Positions 24,724 to 32,252 of a DNA stretch of 64,000 nucleotides are shown in pieces. Below the pieces are notes generated by a model, which saw only the letters and a list, made by a program, of their open reading frames with translations, did no database searches and was not told the origin of the DNA. This stretch comes from Acidobacteriota bacterium (lineage in GTDB: Bacteria > Acidobacteriota > Terriglobia > Terriglobales > Acidobacteriaceae). The stretch is from NCBI GenBank assembly GCA_018268895.1, contig JAFDVP010000001.1:434001-498000 (forward strand), read 5' to 3'. Position numbers and translations under genes: made by a program. The first letter of the stretch is position 1. The number at the start of each line of letters is the position of its first letter.

Positions 24724-25911
24724 TTATCGTACACCGGTGAGCTGATGGGCAATCACATTACGCGCAGTAGTTCGCGCAGCAATATCCGCTTCGAGAACCT
24801 CATGGATAGACGTTGGACGGCCACCCGGCGTTTGCATCAGCACCTGCTCTATTGTACGTGGAATGCCGAGGAAGGGGATACGCCCTTCGAGGAATGCCGC
24901 GACGGCGATCTCATCTGCTGCATTCAAAGCGATACAGGCTTTTCCACCGGCCTCGGCGGACTCATAGGCGAGCCGCAGGCAGGGGAAGCGGACGAGGTCG
25001 GGAGCGGAGAAGTCCAGTTGGCTCAACGCGGCGAGGTCGAAGTGCAGACCTGGGGCAGAGGAGGCATCGACCCGCTCAGGGTAGGCCAGAGCATAGAGGA
25101 TCGGCAGCCGCATGTCCGTCACAGAGATCTGCGCCAGGATGCTGCCGTCGATGAACTCCACCAGCGAGTGAACCGTCGACTGCGGGTGGATGGTGACGCG
25201 GACCTCGGCAGGTGGGAGAGAGAAGAGGCGGCAGGCCTCGATCACCTCGAAGCCCTTGTTCATCATCGTCGCCGAGTCGATGGTGATGCGCTGTCCCATC
25301 ACCCACGTCGGATGCTTGAGCGCCTGCGCCGGGGTGATGTGTTCAAAGTCGGCCAGCGGAGTATTGCGGAAGGGACCACCTGAAGCCGTAAGCCATATCT
25401 GCCGGACCTCGGCAGGAGTCCCCCCCCTCATGCACTGGTGGACGGCGTTGTGCTCGGAGTCGATGGGGAGCAGCGCAACGTTGTGCTCCTTCGCCGCTGC
25501 CATGATCAGTTCACCGGCGGCGACCAGGCACTCCTTGTTGGCGAGGCCGATGGTCTTGCCTGCTTTGACTGCCGCATAGGTGGCTTCAAGGCCGGCGACT
25601 CCGACGATGGCGGAGACGACGAAGTCGACTTCAGAGAGCGTAGCGACGAGGACTGTACCGGCGGTGCCGTAGACGACTTCAATACCGCTAATACCGGCGG
25701 CCTTCAAACGCAATTGCAGCTTTGCCGCGAGCTCCTCGGTAGCGATAGAGATAACCTGCGGATGCCAGCGCTCACACTGGGCAAATGCTACGTCGACATT
25801 CCGGCCAGCCGCCAGCGCAATGGGCTTGTAACGGTCGGGGAAGGATTCGCAGATGGAAAGAGTAGAGGTACCGATGGAGCCGGTCGAACCGAGGATGGCG
25901 AGCTTTTTCAC
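24724..25911 (-). CDS. dxr: 1-deoxy-D-xylulose 5-phosphate reductoisomerase
   Basis: 395 residues starting at GTG 25911. GSTGSIGTSTL is the NADPH-binding motif. ANKECLVAAG, PIDSEHNAVHQC, TASGGPFR and HPTWVMGQRITIDSATMMNKG are the metal/substrate segments of DXR; the last includes the flexible-loop and Ser-Asp residues. The enzyme makes methylerythritol 4-phosphate from DXP, the first committed MEP-pathway step. It sits between cdsA (24 bp upstream) and rseP. A run of eight G on the coding strand (25420-25427) encodes Arg-Gly-Gly and is a possible slippage site. Confidence 0.97.
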   Translation of the reverse strand: MKKLAILGSTGSIGTSTLSICESFPDRYKPIALAAGRNVDVAFAQCERWHPQVISIATEELAAKLQLRLKAAGISGIEVVYGTAGTVLVATLSEVDFVVSAIVGVAGLEATYAAVKAGKTIGLANKECLVAAGELIMAAAKEHNVALLPIDSEHNAVHQCMRGGTPAEVRQIWLTASGGPFRNTPLADFEHITPAQALKHPTWVMGQRITIDSATMMNKGFEVIEACRLFSLPPAEVRVTIHPQSTVHSLVEFIDGSILAQISVTDMRLPILYALAYPERVDASSAPGLHFDLAALSQLDFSAPDLVRFPCLRLAYESAEAGGKACIALNAADEIAVAAFLEGRIPFLGIPRTIEQVLMQTPGGRPTSIHEVLEADIAARTTARNVIAHQLTGVR

Positions 25912-25935
25912 GTGATCTATTTTCTCAGATGGCAG

Positions 25936-26799
25936 TTAGAAACGCCCGAGCCCCAAATAGTCCTTGATCACAAGAGCGAACCAGAGCACCGGTGCGGCCA
26001 GCAGCAGGGCATCGATGCGGTCGAGGATGCCTCCGTGGCCGGGAAGCATGGTGCCAGAGTCTTTCACTCCTGCGCCGCGCTTTATGGCGGATTCCAGCAG
26101 ATCGCCGAGTTGGGCGGCGATGTTCAGCACAGCTGCGAGAACGAGTGTCTGCCAGACCGGTTCGGTGATGTGCAGTATCAGGTTGCCACGTGCTGTGAGT
26201 ACGTCGCCGATCCAGATGACGAGTCCTGCGGCGGCGATGCTGCCTGCGATGGAGGCAATGGACCCCTCCCACGTCTTGCCGGGGCTCAGGCGGGGGGCGA
26301 GCTTGTGCTTGCCGAAGGCCTTACCAATGTAGAGCGCGGCGATGTCGCCTGCCCACACGCAGACCATCAGGAAGACGACGAGCGCGGGGCCGTTCTCCTG
26401 CTTCCAGAGCAGAGGAACGAGCGTGAGGGGGTAGGCGATCCAGATCAGACCGAATAACCCCTGCGCAGTATCGGGCAGAACCTGAATGAGGGGGGCGCGG
26501 AATCCGTTCCACGCAAAAAGAATCAGGGTGAGCCCGCTGAGGACGGGAAGCTGTGCGTCGACGGGGAAGTTGGGAAGGGTAACGATGAAGGCGATTGCGG
26601 TAGCGATGGCCATCCACCAGACCGGGATACGCAGGTGCGCTCCATTTGCTTCTGCTCCGACGGCGGCCAGCTTGAGGTACTCATAGACGGCTAGCTCGGC
26701 GACGATGGCGGCGGCCAGGGTAATCATCCAAAGCTGGCCGAAGAAGATCAGCGCAAAGACGGCAACGATCAGAACGGTGGCGGTGAGGATTCGCTTCAT
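25936..26799 (-). CDS. cdsA: Phosphatidate cytidylyltransferase
   Basis: 287 residues, about eight membrane helices. The C-terminal family signature is visible as KRGAGVKDSGTMLPGHGGILDRIDALLLAAP, of which PGHGGILDRxD is diagnostic. The pattern CVWAGDIAALYIGKAFGKHKLAPRLSPGKTWEG also matches (SPKKTxEG motif). The enzyme forms CDP-diacylglycerol from phosphatidate and CTP at the inner membrane. Elsewhere cdsA directly follows uppS. Here a divergent padR-DUF3861 pair separates them. Confidence 0.95.
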   Translation of the reverse strand: MKRILTATVLIVAVFALIFFGQLWMITLAAAIVAELAVYEYLKLAAVGAEANGAHLRIPVWWMAIATAIAFIVTLPNFPVDAQLPVLSGLTLILFAWNGFRAPLIQVLPDTAQGLFGLIWIAYPLTLVPLLWKQENGPALVVFLMVCVWAGDIAALYIGKAFGKHKLAPRLSPGKTWEGSIASIAGSIAAAGLVIWIGDVLTARGNLILHITEPVWQTLVLAAVLNIAAQLGDLLESAIKRGAGVKDSGTMLPGHGGILDRIDALLLAAPVLWFALVIKDYLGLGRF

Positions 26800-26848
26800 G
26801 AAGATTCAGACAAGTATATCTGTGGATGGGAGAGACATTAAATCACTC

Positions 26849-26876
26849 TTGACATATAAAGATATATCTTGATACT
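26849..26876 (+). promoter_or_regulatory. padR promoter with operator palindrome in the spacer
   Basis: A consensus -35 TTGACA (26849-26854) and -10 GATACT (26871-26876) are separated by 16 bp. The spacer ends in a perfect 12-bp palindrome, AAGATATATCTT (26859-26870). RNA polymerase and a dimeric repressor would compete here, so PadR autorepression is likely. The -10 box ends 9 bp before the padR ATG, which leaves almost no 5' leader. Confidence 0.75.
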
Positions 26877-26885
26877 TTCTAAAAC

Positions 26886-27491
26886 ATGAGATACCAATAT
26901 CAACATGAACACTTTAGAGGGTTCCGCGGCGGAGAAGACTTCCACGGGATGAAAGAACAACTGCGGGAGAGATTCTGCACAAACTTTGGCGACTTCGGCC
27001 GAGGACGGCATGGTGGCAGGGGGGGGAGGGGCCCGTGGGGCGGACGGATGTTCGGCTCGGGCGACCTGCGCTACGTCATCCTGCAACTGATCTCCGAGAA
27101 GCCGAGCCACGGATACGAGATCATCAAATCGATCCAGGAGCGCCTGGGCGGAACGTATGCTCCTAGCCCCGGTGTGGTCTACCCCATGCTGACCATGCTC
27201 GAGGAGATGGGCCACATCGCCGGTTCTGCCGAAGGCTCGCGCAAGCAATACACCATCACGGAAGAGGGAGCGAAGGCTCTGGCAGAGAACAAGACCATGG
27301 TCGATGCGCTGTTCTCCCGGATCGAGAACCTGCGCCAGGAGTATGCGCGCCAGAGGCCGCAGCAGATCGAGCGCGCTGTGGAAAACCTGCGGATGGCGTT
27401 GCGGATGAAGATGGGCTCGTTGACGACAGAGCAGATCAACGCCGTCACGGACATCATCGACGCGGCGGCGAAGCAGATAGAGAGGGTATAG
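26886..27491 (+). CDS. PadR-family transcriptional regulator with Gly/Arg-rich N-terminus
   Basis: 201 residues. The winged-helix PadR core is at about 58-140: DLRYVILQLISEKPSHGYEI, then PSPGVVYPMLTMLEEMGHI and SRKQYTITEEG, the usual recognition and wing elements. A C-terminal helical dimerisation region follows. The first 57 residues are unusual: His/Phe-rich, then Gly/Arg-rich (GRGRHGGRGGRGPWGG), encoded in part by a G8 run (27019-27026). PadR proteins repress genes for stress or transport. The promoter palindrome immediately upstream indicates autoregulation. The stop abuts the DUF3861 start with no gap. Confidence 0.92.
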   Translation: MRYQYQHEHFRGFRGGEDFHGMKEQLRERFCTNFGDFGRGRHGGRGGRGPWGGRMFGSGDLRYVILQLISEKPSHGYEIIKSIQERLGGTYAPSPGVVYPMLTMLEEMGHIAGSAEGSRKQYTITEEGAKALAENKTMVDALFSRIENLRQEYARQRPQQIERAVENLRMALRMKMGSLTTEQINAVTDIIDAAAKQIERV

Positions 27492-27749
27492 ATGAACTCG
27501 TACCGTTACCGAGTCACGGTGGAAAAGCTGAACGATGCGAAAGGGCAACCCGTGCATGGCGAGAGCCTGAGCTTTTACGCGGCCAACCATGACGACATCC
27601 TGGCGATTGTAAAGAGGTTGGAATCGAGGCTTCCGTTCGACGCCGGCACGGCTGCCTCACTTGGCGTCGGCCTGAAGCTGTTTGGCGAGGTGGTGCTCAC
27701 TCATCGCAACGATCCAATGTTTGCCGCGATAAGTCCTGCGCTTGGTTAG
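27492..27749 (+). CDS. DUF3861 family protein
   Basis: 85 residues, beginning MNSYRYRVTVEKL directly after the padR stop. The layout (RYRVTVEKLxDxKG near the start, NHDDILAIV in the centre, LKLFGEVVL and NDPMFAAISPALG at the end) matches DUF3861, small soluble proteins of unknown function. Being co-transcribed with padR and following its stop directly, it is probably controlled by PadR. No membrane or signal segment is visible. Confidence 0.8.
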   Translation: MNSYRYRVTVEKLNDAKGQPVHGESLSFYAANHDDILAIVKRLESRLPFDAGTAASLGVGLKLFGEVVLTHRNDPMFAAISPALG

Positions 27750-27843
27750 TTTATTCAAGAGTTGAAGCGACAGCTGGAGGGTGCTGGCCAGGTCAATGCG
27801 TAGGCAGACCCTGGGATTGGTTGGCGCTCCTGGAGGATACAGG

Positions 27844-27869
27844 GATTCTTCGCTTCGCTCAGAATGACA
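27844..27869 (+). repeat. Short dispersed palindromic repeat (ATTCTTCGC ... AGAATGACA type)
   Basis: GATTCTTCGCTTCGCTCAGAATGACA contains ATTCT/AGAAT arms around a TTCGC-TTCGC tandem. Its reverse complement resembles the TGTCxTCCTGAGCGAGTCGAAGGATC sequence at 51323-51362, so it is probably a member of the same intergenic family. It lies between DUF3861 and uppS (convergent ends). Confidence 0.65.
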
Positions 27870-27911
27870 CCCTCAATAGGTATCGGACACTAGCGGTGGA
27901 TGTTGTTTAGG

Positions 27912-28829
27912 CTAGCGGCGGGTGAGTTCGCGCGGTGGGTGCAGTTCATTGGCTATTTCGTTTTCGAGCTCTGAGACGGGCTGCAACGTGTCGATCTTCT
28001 CGTCGGAGTTGTCGCTGAGTCCGCCGAAGCGGCGGTCGCGGCGCTGGTAGTCGGCGATGGCCTCGAGCAGATGAACGCCGCGAAAGTCGGGCCAGAGGCG
28101 GTCGGTGATGAAGATCTCGGAGTAGGCGATCTGCCAGAGAAGGAAGTTCGAGATACGCTGCTCGCCCGAGGTGCGGATGATCAGGTCGGGGTCGGGCATG
28201 CCGGCGGTATAAAGCGCTTTCGAGATGGTCGACTCATCCAGTGAGTCGAGGGCACCGGCACCAAGCAGGTCTTCGACCGAGCAGCCGCGTGTGTGGGCCT
28301 CGGTGGTGAGATCGGTCAGGATGCGGCGGACGGCATCGACGATCTCCGAGCGGGCGCCGTAGTTGAGAGCCAGGGTCAGCGTGGTTCCGGTGTTCTTTGC
28401 GGTGGACTCCATCGCCCATTGCATGGTCTCCTGAACCTCCTGCGGGAGGTCGTAGGTGCGGCCGATGTAGGACATGCGAACGTTATTGTCGTTCATCCGC
28501 TTGACGTTGCCGATCAGGTAGTTCTTAAGCAGCTTCATCAGAAAACTGACCTCGGTCTTGGGGCGGCGGAGGTTGTTTTCGAGTGAAAAAGCGTAGAGGG
28601 TGAGGAACGGGAGATTGATGCGCGAGGCCGTCTCCACAACGTACTGGACGCTCTCGGCGCCTTGCTGGTGCCCCAGAAAACGCTTGAGTGCACGCTTGCC
28701 TGCCCAGCGCCCGTTGCCATCCATAATGATGGCGATATGCTGCGGAATTCGCGAGAGATCGAGCTGCCGATAGACGGCTTGTTCCTCCTGGGAGAGCTCG
28801 TGAACGCGGCTGGGGGACGTGGGGGACAA
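27912..28829 (-). CDS. uppS: Isoprenyl transferase (undecaprenyl diphosphate synthase)
   Basis: 305 residues from TTG 28829 (AGAGG five bases upstream). HIAIIMDGNGRWAGKR is the catalytic signature with the essential Asp; LTLYAFSLENNLRRP, ALNYGARSEIVDA and PDPDLIIRTSGEQRISNFLLWQ are also typical, the last being the IPP-binding region. The enzyme makes C55-PP for peptidoglycan and other envelope carriers. N- and C-terminal tails of about 30 residues exceed the family norm. A zinc-ribbon XRE regulator gene lies 152 bp upstream on the same strand. Confidence 0.95.
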   Translation of the reverse strand: MSPTSPSRVHELSQEEQAVYRQLDLSRIPQHIAIIMDGNGRWAGKRALKRFLGHQQGAESVQYVVETASRINLPFLTLYAFSLENNLRRPKTEVSFLMKLLKNYLIGNVKRMNDNNVRMSYIGRTYDLPQEVQETMQWAMESTAKNTGTTLTLALNYGARSEIVDAVRRILTDLTTEAHTRGCSVEDLLGAGALDSLDESTISKALYTAGMPDPDLIIRTSGEQRISNFLLWQIAYSEIFITDRLWPDFRGVHLLEAIADYQRRDRRFGGLSDNSDEKIDTLQPVSELENEIANELHPPRELTRR

Positions 28830-28981
28830 ATCTACCTCTCAAAGCATGACGCTAGCACACCGGGAGGGAGCTTCGCAAAGACAAGACTGTGCAAGAGAAG
28901 AGAGAGGCGGAGGGTGCCGCACCCTTCCGCAGATTGCGGTTGGATGCGGCACGGAGGTTATTGTTGCTGCGCGGGTCTTCG

Positions 28982-29515
28982 CTATGCCGAGCGGCGGCGG
29001 CCAGCGGCCAGCTCGCGCACATGGTTCAGGAAGATGGAGCGCTGCAGAGCATCGAGCTGCGAGGTGTAAGCGGCAATCTCGGCGAGGAACGGGTCCGTCA
29101 TCAGAACAGCCGTCTCGTCGCGGTGGCGCGTGTTCGAGTCGCGCAGCAGGGTGGAGATGTCGACCTGAAGCGCCTTGGCCAGACGGTCGAGCGAGGAGAG
29201 GGTCGGCATCGCCTTGCCGTTCTCGATCTTCGAGATGTAGGTGCGCGGCACGTTCATGCGTGCGGCGAGCTGACGCTGCGAGAGATTGCGTACGTGGCGA
29301 AGGTCACGAACCGCCGTGGCGACCTGAAGGCCGTCAGGGGAGGGCGTCGTTGCCGGAACGATGGATAGTGGAGCTGCTACCGGCTCGGGCTCTTCGACCT
29401 CGAGCGATTTGTGGCAGCGGCGGCACAGCGAGTTTGCTGTGCGGAACTGCACCAGGCTGCAGTGGTCACAGCGCAGGACCTCACGCTGTTCGACGGGTGC
29501 CATCATAGTTGCCAT
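28982..29515 (-). CDS. XRE-family HTH regulator with N-terminal zinc ribbon
   Basis: 177 residues from ATG 29515 (MATMMAPVEQ); the frame continues upstream to 29560, but those residues look non-conserved. Residues about 14-35 have CDHC and, 12 residues later, CRRC, a likely zinc ribbon. After a proline-rich linker comes a clear HTH_3 domain (LRHVRNLSQRQLAARMNVPRTYISKIENGKAMPTL in reduced form: QRQLAARMN and ISKIENGK). The C-terminal helix is short. This is a DNA-binding regulator with unknown targets. uppS downstream on the same strand might be co-transcribed. No obvious inverted-repeat operator was recognised. Confidence 0.85.
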   Translation of the reverse strand: MATMMAPVEQREVLRCDHCSLVQFRTANSLCRRCHKSLEVEEPEPVAAPLSIVPATTPSPDGLQVATAVRDLRHVRNLSQRQLAARMNVPRTYISKIENGKAMPTLSSLDRLAKALQVDISTLLRDSNTRHRDETAVLMTDPFLAEIAAYTSQLDALQRSIFLNHVRELAAGRRRSA

Positions 29516-29686
29516 AAGTTGTCTTAACGCGGGCGGACCCAGAGCAAGGAACCGCGGCACATGTCCGATAACGGAGCAATGCGATGTGCCTAGAGTGACA
29601 CTGGGTTACTGGATAGTCAAGAGAAACCCGTTGATTATTAGCACAAAAACCGGTAAAAACCAGAAGCGAACCAAAGTAGTAAAGGC

Positions 29687-29711
29687 GGGGAGTAGGGAAT
29701 AGGGTGTAGGG
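29687..29711 (+). other. G-quadruplex motif in the leader of the HD-domain gene
   Basis: GGGG-AGTA-GGG-AATA-GGG-TGTA-GGG: four G-tracts separated by 4-base loops, fitting the G3+N1-7 rule exactly. It ends 22 bp before ATG 29734, with the ribosome-binding site GGAGG at 29723-29727 in between. Related GGGAGTA units recur at 35829-35864. Confidence 0.7.
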
Positions 29712-29733
29712 AGTAGAAGGCCGGAGGTTCTGG

Positions 29734-30339
29734 ATGGGCGAAGGGTATGGACGCAGAGCAGCGTTGGCGTTGCTGGAAGAGTGGACGAAGAGCGAGTCGC
29801 TACGCAAGCACGGCATGGCGGTGTCGGTGTGCACGGAATCCTACGGCCGTCGCGAGGCCGTGCGGCTTGGGCTGAACGGCGCTGAGGCAGATGCGTTCGT
29901 CGAGGCGTACGCCTGCGCCGGGCTGCTGCATGACATGGACTACGAGCGGCATCCTTCGCTGGAAGAGCATCCGTTTGTCGGCGTCAAACACCTGCGCGAG
30001 ACGGGCTGGCCGGAGCCGGTGCTGAACGCGATCCTTGCGCATGCGGACTACTCCGGCGTGCCGAGGGAGTCGCACCTTGAGCGGGCGCTGTTTGCCTGCG
30101 ATGAGCTCGCGGGGTTTCTGACGGCGTGTGCTCTGGTGAAACCGACGAAGTCGATTCACGATGTCGAAGTGGCTGGTGTGAAGAAGAAGATGAAGGACAA
30201 GGCCTTCGCACGGGCGGTGAAGCGCGAGGATATTACCGGCGGAGCGGAGCTGCTGGGGATTTCGCTTGAGGAGCATCTGGGGAACTGCCTGAAGGCGATG
30301 CAGGATAGGGCCGGGGAGTTGGGGCTGGCGGGTAGCTAG
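29734..30339 (+). CDS. HD-domain phosphohydrolase-like protein
   Basis: 201 residues from ATG 29734, preceded by GGAGG. The HD motif is LLHDMDYERH, and the following ILAHADYSG and ACDELAGFL match the second His and Asp positions of the HD superfamily. The first 40 residues include LRKHGMAVSV, common in predicted HD hydrolases of this type. The substrate is unknown. Its stop TAG shares the palindrome CTAG (30336-30339) with the stop of the convergent gene, so the two coding ends overlap by four bases. The C-terminal Lys/Glu-rich helices are compatible with a cytoplasmic enzyme. Confidence 0.82.
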   Translation: MGEGYGRRAALALLEEWTKSESLRKHGMAVSVCTESYGRREAVRLGLNGAEADAFVEAYACAGLLHDMDYERHPSLEEHPFVGVKHLRETGWPEPVLNAILAHADYSGVPRESHLERALFACDELAGFLTACALVKPTKSIHDVEVAGVKKKMKDKAFARAVKREDITGGAELLGISLEEHLGNCLKAMQDRAGELGLAGS

Positions 30340-30854
30340 TGAGATTTGCAGTGAACACTGATTCCTGCGGCTACAGGTTTACATGCCTGTGTTCTTTGCG
30401 AGTCGGGACGATATCCAATCTCTAAGTTTTGGTCGTCTAGCCAACGAACATTTGTATCTTCCCAAGAGCTTGGGCCGAAATAAAAGTAGGCTTCTTCACC
30501 ATGAAGGCTATTACTTGATCGAATAGTAACGCCGGTAAAATCCCGACCTAAAAATCCGGCTTCATACGTCAGATCTGCTACGTGTTTACGGTCAGGCGAT
30601 ACGAAAAAATGCGGTTTGTCGGTTGAAGTTAGTGAACTGAAAGCGATCCAGAGAGATATGGCTGCTGGTAGCGCCGTAAAAAGACCCAAGCCAAATATTG
30701 TTTTCTGCTTCCATCCCGTAGGGAATTTGTTCCGACGAACGAGCAGGAATGTGACCGTTGTGAGCAGTATGGAGATGATGAGAGCCTTCAGTTTCGGCGC
30801 GGCAAACATGATCGCCTCTGTCACTTCGACCTCATTAAATTTAGGCCAGATCAA
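30336..30854 (-). CDS. Hypothetical membrane-anchored protein, AT-rich
   Basis: 172 residues. Two hydrophobic helices (about 20-40 and 50-72) are followed by a soluble domain with FFVSPDRKHVADLTYEAGFLGRDFTGV and YFGPSSWEDTNVRWLDDQNLEIGYR, a beta-rich pattern. No family was recognised. Base composition is visibly more AT-rich than the flanking genes, which suggests acquired or unconstrained DNA. It overlaps the pncA stop region by 4 bp at its start and the HD gene by 4 bp at its end, so it is embedded tightly despite its composition. Confidence 0.6.
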   Translation of the reverse strand: MIWPKFNEVEVTEAIMFAAPKLKALIISILLTTVTFLLVRRNKFPTGWKQKTIFGLGLFTALPAAISLWIAFSSLTSTDKPHFFVSPDRKHVADLTYEAGFLGRDFTGVTIRSSNSLHGEEAYFYFGPSSWEDTNVRWLDDQNLEIGYRPDSQRTQACKPVAAGISVHCKSH

Positions 30855-31495
30855 TCTCTAATCTCCTCGGCATCGATTCGCATGACACTCGCAGACGCCA
30901 ACGCTTTTTGCGCAGATGTAATGGAATCAGGCAACCCGACAGCTCGCGTGGCATCTTCGATGACTATGCACTCAAACCCCGCCGCTGTGCCATCAATGGC
31001 CGAAGCCCGCACGCAGAAATCATAGGCAAGCCCGCAGATAAACAACCGCTTCAAACCGCGCTCGCGGAGATAACTCGCGAGTCCCGTAGGCGTCGTATGG
31101 TCGTCTTCGAGGAAGGCGGAGTAGCTGTCGATCTCGCGGCGGAAGCCCTTGCGCAAAATCAGTTCGGCGTGGGGGATGTGGAGGCCGGGGTGGAGATCGG
31201 CTCCCAATGTGCCCTGGACGCAGTGATCGGGCCAGAGGGTCTGGGTGCCGTAGGCGATTTCGGTAGTCTCGAAGGGTTTCTTGCCGGGGTGTGATGAGGC
31301 GAAGGAGATATGGCCTGCCGGGTGCCAGTCCTGTGTGAGGATGACGTGCTGGAAGCGGGTGGCGAGGCGATTGATAATGGGGACGACGGCGTCTCCGTCT
31401 TTGACTGCCAGTGCGCCGCCGATTCCGTTGATGGGCGGGCAGAAGTCGTTCTGGACGTCGATAACCAGCAGGGCATCAGTGGGTTGGAGCTGCAC
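30851..31495 (-). CDS. pncA: Nicotinamidase (isochorismatase-family)
   Basis: 214 residues from GTG 31495. The catalytic triad is visible: Asp13 in LLVIDVQNDF, Lys116 in LILRKGF and Cys161 in ICGLAYDFCV. Metal ligands are Asp56, His58 and likely His62 in QDWHPAGH. FSxxxxxGxQxLWPDHC and GTxxADLHPGL segments match PncA. The enzyme deamidates nicotinamide to nicotinate for NAD salvage. It overlaps the following AT-rich hypothetical gene by four bases (ATGA), so the two could be co-translated. Confidence 0.95.
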   Translation of the reverse strand: MQLQPTDALLVIDVQNDFCPPINGIGGALAVKDGDAVVPIINRLATRFQHVILTQDWHPAGHISFASSHPGKKPFETTEIAYGTQTLWPDHCVQGTLGADLHPGLHIPHAELILRKGFRREIDSYSAFLEDDHTTPTGLASYLRERGLKRLFICGLAYDFCVRASAIDGTAAGFECIVIEDATRAVGLPDSITSAQKALASASVMRIDAEEIRD

Positions 31496-31583
31496 GGTAA
31501 CTTAAGTCTGCCACAAATAGGGTATGTCGTAAGCGGTAACGGATTTTCTAGACTGGCGAACGATACTTTGAGGTGCGACCCAG

Positions 31584-32252
31584 TTGATTGAGACGCTTGA
31601 GTTTTCCAGTGTGCAGCCTACAGACGGGTGGCTGAGGCGGCTGTTCTGGCCGAGGATTGCGAACCGGCAGGATGTCGACCTGGTGGGGCAGCAGGGATTC
31701 TGGATCTGTTTTGTGGTGGCGACGGCCTGGGGGATTGGGGCGTTCTTTACGGCGCATGCCTCGCTGGGGCTGTTGATTGCGGCTACCTATTTTCTAGGTG
31801 CAATGGGTGTCAGGCGATATAGTCTGGCGGCGTCGGTCTTCATGTTTCTTTGCCTGTTTCTCGATCGTGTGGCTTCGCTGGAGGCTTTGTTGCTGGGGGC
31901 GCCGGGGGGAGGCAATCCCATGGTAGGCATCACTGCAATTGTGCTGCTGTTCCTGAACATCCGCGCGACGGTGCTTGCGCGGCGCTGGCAGGCACGGAAC
32001 CGCCCGATGGAGCGGCGTCAGCGGCAGAGGCCGGTGACGCCGCTTGCCGACACGCTGGTCAATGAATGGCCGGGGCTTGTCTGGCCGCGTGCGCGGTATG
32101 TGTTTTATCCGCTGGCAACGGTGGTGGTGATGACCTCGTTAAGCGCGATCTTTGGATTGCCGCATATGAAGGCTGAGCTGGAGAGGGTAAGGCCAGCGAG
32201 TCCGCGAATGGACGTGGTGCAGCAATCGATGCCGGTTAGGGGTGCTTCTTAG
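31584..32252 (+). CDS. Hypothetical integral membrane protein
   Basis: 222 residues from TTG 31584; no strong ribosome-binding site is visible, so the start is uncertain. Four to five hydrophobic segments (FWICFVVATAWGIGAFF, LGLLIAATYFLGAMG, SLAASVFMFLCLFL, GITAIVLLFLNIRA, YPLATVVVMTSLSAIFG) are separated by short basic loops with an Arg-rich cytoplasmic loop (RRWQARNRPMERRQRQR). No family was recognised. It converges with an exported hypothetical protein, overlapping by 17 bp. Confidence 0.6.
   Translation: MIETLEFSSVQPTDGWLRRLFWPRIANRQDVDLVGQQGFWICFVVATAWGIGAFFTAHASLGLLIAATYFLGAMGVRRYSLAASVFMFLCLFLDRVASLEALLLGAPGGGNPMVGITAIVLLFLNIRATVLARRWQARNRPMERRQRQRPVTPLADTLVNEWPGLVWPRARYVFYPLATVVVMTSLSAIFGLPHMKAELERVRPASPRMDVVQQSMPVRGAS

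Noticed and set aside
25438..26457. Plus-strand open frame of 339 codons across dxr and cdsA
   Set aside because: It runs antisense over two well-supported genes, with no recognisable domain or ribosome-binding site.
26886..27749. padR-DUF3861 as a toxin-antitoxin pair
   Set aside because: PadR is a typical regulator and DUF3861 has no toxin fold that I recognise; co-transcription alone is not evidence.
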